The notes under the pieces: model-generated
Databases searched by the model: none
What the model saw: only the letters and a program-made list of their open reading frames with translations
What the model was told of the DNA's origin: nothing
Shown: positions 62,080-64,000 of the stretch, in pieces
Layout of the letters: each line of letters opens with the position of its first letter
Position numbering within the stretch: the first letter of the stretch is position 1
Assembly (NCBI GenBank): GCA_029851415.1
Contig: CM056742.1
Location: forward strand, 78,110,748-78,174,747
Reading direction: 5' to 3'
Source of the DNA: Eretmocerus hayati
Taxonomy: Eukaryota > Arthropoda > Insecta > Hymenoptera > Aphelinidae
Length of the DNA stretch: 64,000 nucleotides
Translations under genes and position numbers: made by a program

Positions 62080-64000
62080 AAGAGGCCAGGAGGCTCTGTT
62101 CCGAAATTTCTCGATCGGGATCGCTCTTTTGTGACGAGAGAAGGTGCCTGAATTTTTTGCAGCCCCCACGGTGAATGCCGACAACCCCAAATCGGATGTT
62201 GAAATTCGGGAATTTTTGTAGAACAGGCCAGGAGGCTCTGTTCCAAAATTTCTCGATCGGGATCGCTTTCTTATATCGAAAGAAGGTGCCTGAATTTTTT
62301 GCAGCCCCCCCGGTGGATGCCGACACCCCCAAATCGGGGTTGAAATTCGGGAATTTTTTTAGAAGAGGCCAGGAGGCTCTGTTCCGAAATTTCTCGATCG
62401 GGATCGCTCTTTTGTGACGAGAGAAGGTGCCTGAATTTTTTGCAGCCCCCCCGGTGAATGCCGACACCCCCAAATCGGATGTTGAAATTCGGGAATTCTT
62501 GTAGAACAGGCCAGGAGGCTCTGTTCCGAAATTTCTCGATCGGGATCGCTTTCTTATAACGGAAGAAGGTGCCTGAATTTTTCGCAGCCCCCCCGGTGGA
62601 TGCCGACACCCCCAAATCGGGGTTGAATTCGGGAATTTTTCTAGAAGAGGCCAGGAGGCTCTGTTCCAAAATTTCTCGATCGGGATCGCTCTTTTGTGAC
62701 GAGAGAAGGTGCCTGAAGTTTCTGCAGCCCCCCCGGTGAACGCCGACAGCCCCAAATCGGGGGTTGAAATTCGGGAATTTTTTCAGAAGAGGCCAGGAGG
62801 CTCTGTTCCGAAATTTCTCGTTCGGGATCGCTCTTTTGTGACGAGAGAAGGTGCCTGAATTTTTTGCAGCCCCCCCGGTGGATGCCGACACCCCCAAATC
62901 GGATGTTGAAATTCGGGAATTTTTGTAGAAGAGGCCAGGAGGCTCTGTTCCAGAATTTCTCGATCGGGATCGCTTTCTTATAACGGAAGAAAGTGCCTGA
63001 ATTTTTCGCAGCCCCCCCGGTGGATGCCGACACCCCCAAATCGGGGTTGGAATTCGGGAATTTTTTTGAAGAGGCCAGGAGGCTCTGTTCCAAAATTTCT
63101 TGATCGGGATCGCTCTTTTGTGACGACAGAAGGTGCCTGGATTTTTTGCAGCCCCCCCGGTGAATGCCGACACCCCCAAATCGGGGGTTGAAATTCGCGA
63201 TTTTTTCTAGAAGAGGCCAGGAGGCTCTGTTCCAAAATTTCTCGATCGGGATCGCTTTTTTGTGACAAGAGAAGGTGCCTGAATTTTTTGCAGCCCCCCC
63301 CTCCCGGTGAATGCCGACACCCCCAAATCGGGGGTTGAAAATCGGGATTTTTTTTAGAAGAGGCCAGGAGGCTCTGGTCCAAAATTTCTTGATTGGGATC
63401 GCTTTCTTGTGACGCAAGGAGGTGCCTGATTTTTTTGCAGCCCCCCCGTCGCATGCCGACACCCCCACATCGGGGGTTGAAATTCGGGAATTCTCTTAGA
63501 AGAGGCCAGGAGGCTCTGTTCCAAAATTTATCGATTGGGATCGCTTTTTTGAGACGGAAGAAGGTGCCTGGATTCTTTTCAGCCACCCCCCCCCCCCCCC
63601 GGTGAATGCCGACACCCCCACATCGGATGTTGGAACTCGGGAATTTTTTTAGAACAGGCCAGGAGGCTCTGTTCCAAAATTTCTCGATCGGGATCGCTCT
63701 TTTGTGACGAGAGAAGGTGCCTGAAGTTTTCGCAGCCCCCTCCCCCCCGGTAGATGCCGACAGCCCCAAATCGGGGGTTGAAATTCGGGAATTTTTTTAG
63801 AAGAGGCCAGGAGGCTCTATTCCGAAATTTCTCGTTCGGGATCGCTCTTTTGTGACGAGAGAAGGTGCCTGAATTTTTTGCAGCCCCCCCGGTGAATGCC
63901 GACACCCCCAGATCGGATGTTGAAATTCGGGAATTTTTGTAGAACAGGCCAGGAGGCTCTGTTCCAAAATTTCTCGATCGGGATCGCTTTCTTATAACGA
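62080..64000 (+). repeat. 1.9-kb segment repeated at 3,466-bp offset, copy 2
   Basis: This is the partner of 58614-60540. It runs off the right end of the window inside the CTTATAACGA unit, so its full extent is unknown. Confidence 0.83.

Larger units (their letters stand above)
46990..64000 (+). repeat. Satellite array, right block (second subfamily)
   Basis: This block has the same monomer plan and orientation as the left block but distinct diagnostic positions. Many units read AAATCGGATGTTGAAATTC, then TTTGTAGAAC(A)GG, then CTTTCTTATAACGAAAG. Others read AAATCGGGGTTG, then TTTAGAAGAGG, then CTCTTTTGTGACGAGAG. C tracts are mostly the short 7-C form, so unit length is steadier at 140-143 bp. 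I did not see the 171-bp long form. The block runs off the window end in mid-monomer at CTTATAACGA. Confidence 0.96.

Noticed and set aside
1221..64000. CRISPR array
   Set aside because: Units are contiguous copies with no unique spacers between conserved repeats, and there are no cas-like genes. The variation is substitutions and homopolymer length.
1221..64000. CENP-B box (TTCG, four bases, A, two bases, CGGG)
   Set aside because: TTCGGG and TTCGTGACGA occur in monomers, but the following A and CGGG spacing does not match on either strand by eye. A centromeric role is therefore not supported by this motif.
1221..64000. Telomeric repeat or ribosomal spacer
   Set aside because: No short TTAGG- or TTAGGG-type tandem and no rRNA gene sequence is present. 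The 142-bp unit has no resemblance to rRNA promoters that I recognise.

Overview
The window is almost entirely one satellite DNA array from a eukaryotic genome. I find no supportable protein-coding gene, RNA gene, transposon or CRISPR array. Positions 1-1220 are non-satellite flank: mixed AT-rich and GC-richer sequence, a TA-microsatellite inverted repeat, and two diverged copies of a roughly 186-bp repeat. From about 1221 to the end, the sequence is an uninterrupted head-to-tail array of a roughly 142-bp monomer (about 430-440 copies). A run of exactly 100 N at 46890-46989 marks an assembly gap inside it. The TA-microsatellite-rich flank and satellite architecture suggest an animal, perhaps an arthropod. 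I cannot name a taxon, and nothing here looks prokaryotic or viral.

The monomer has a fixed plan on the + strand. It starts with CGATYGGGATCG, then a pyrimidine tract, GTGACG and a purine tract. Next come GGTGCCTGAATTTTTTGCAG, a C homopolymer (usually 7, up to 24), GGTGAATGCCGAC, and a CCCCC-AAATC-GGGGG hairpin. It ends with AAATTC-GG-GAATTT and GAACAGGCC-AGGA-GGCTCTGTTC. Most of the unit is therefore inverted repeat or homopolymer. The minus strand is poor in stop codons, so long spurious reading frames (up to 705 codons) run through many monomers. The monomer is not a multiple of three and the C tracts vary in length, so these frames cycle through three unrelated peptide registers. I do not call them genes.

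The array has two blocks. The left block (1221-46889) mixes standard monomers with a 171-bp long form. It has a patchwork history: a tandem 580-bp tetramer near 7 kb, segments repeated at offsets of about 3.3, 6.8-7.5, 8.27, 3.14 and 1.8 kb, a 3.7-3.9-kb pair (33.7-40.8 kb), and a clean 14-monomer higher-order repeat of about 2.0 kb (41.4 kb to the gap). The right block (46990-64000) is a different subfamily. Monomers with a GGATGTT arm and CTTATAACGAAAG alternate irregularly with GGGGTTG and CTCTTTTGTGACGAGAG types. They form a 9- to 10-monomer higher-order unit (about 1.27-1.4 kb) that recurs across the block, a 2,295-bp 16-mer present nearly in tandem, and a near-identical 3.8-kb segment repeated 10.45 kb apart.

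The best candidates for something unusual are the hairpin-dense monomer and an apparent base-pair-preserving substitution pattern in its pyrimidine/purine arm. Others are strand-specific G-run potential, recurrent perfect Rel/NF-kB-type palindromes in one monomer subtype, and nested higher-order structure. Functional readings of these are inference. Boundaries of duplicated segments were placed by eye and may be off by tens of bases.
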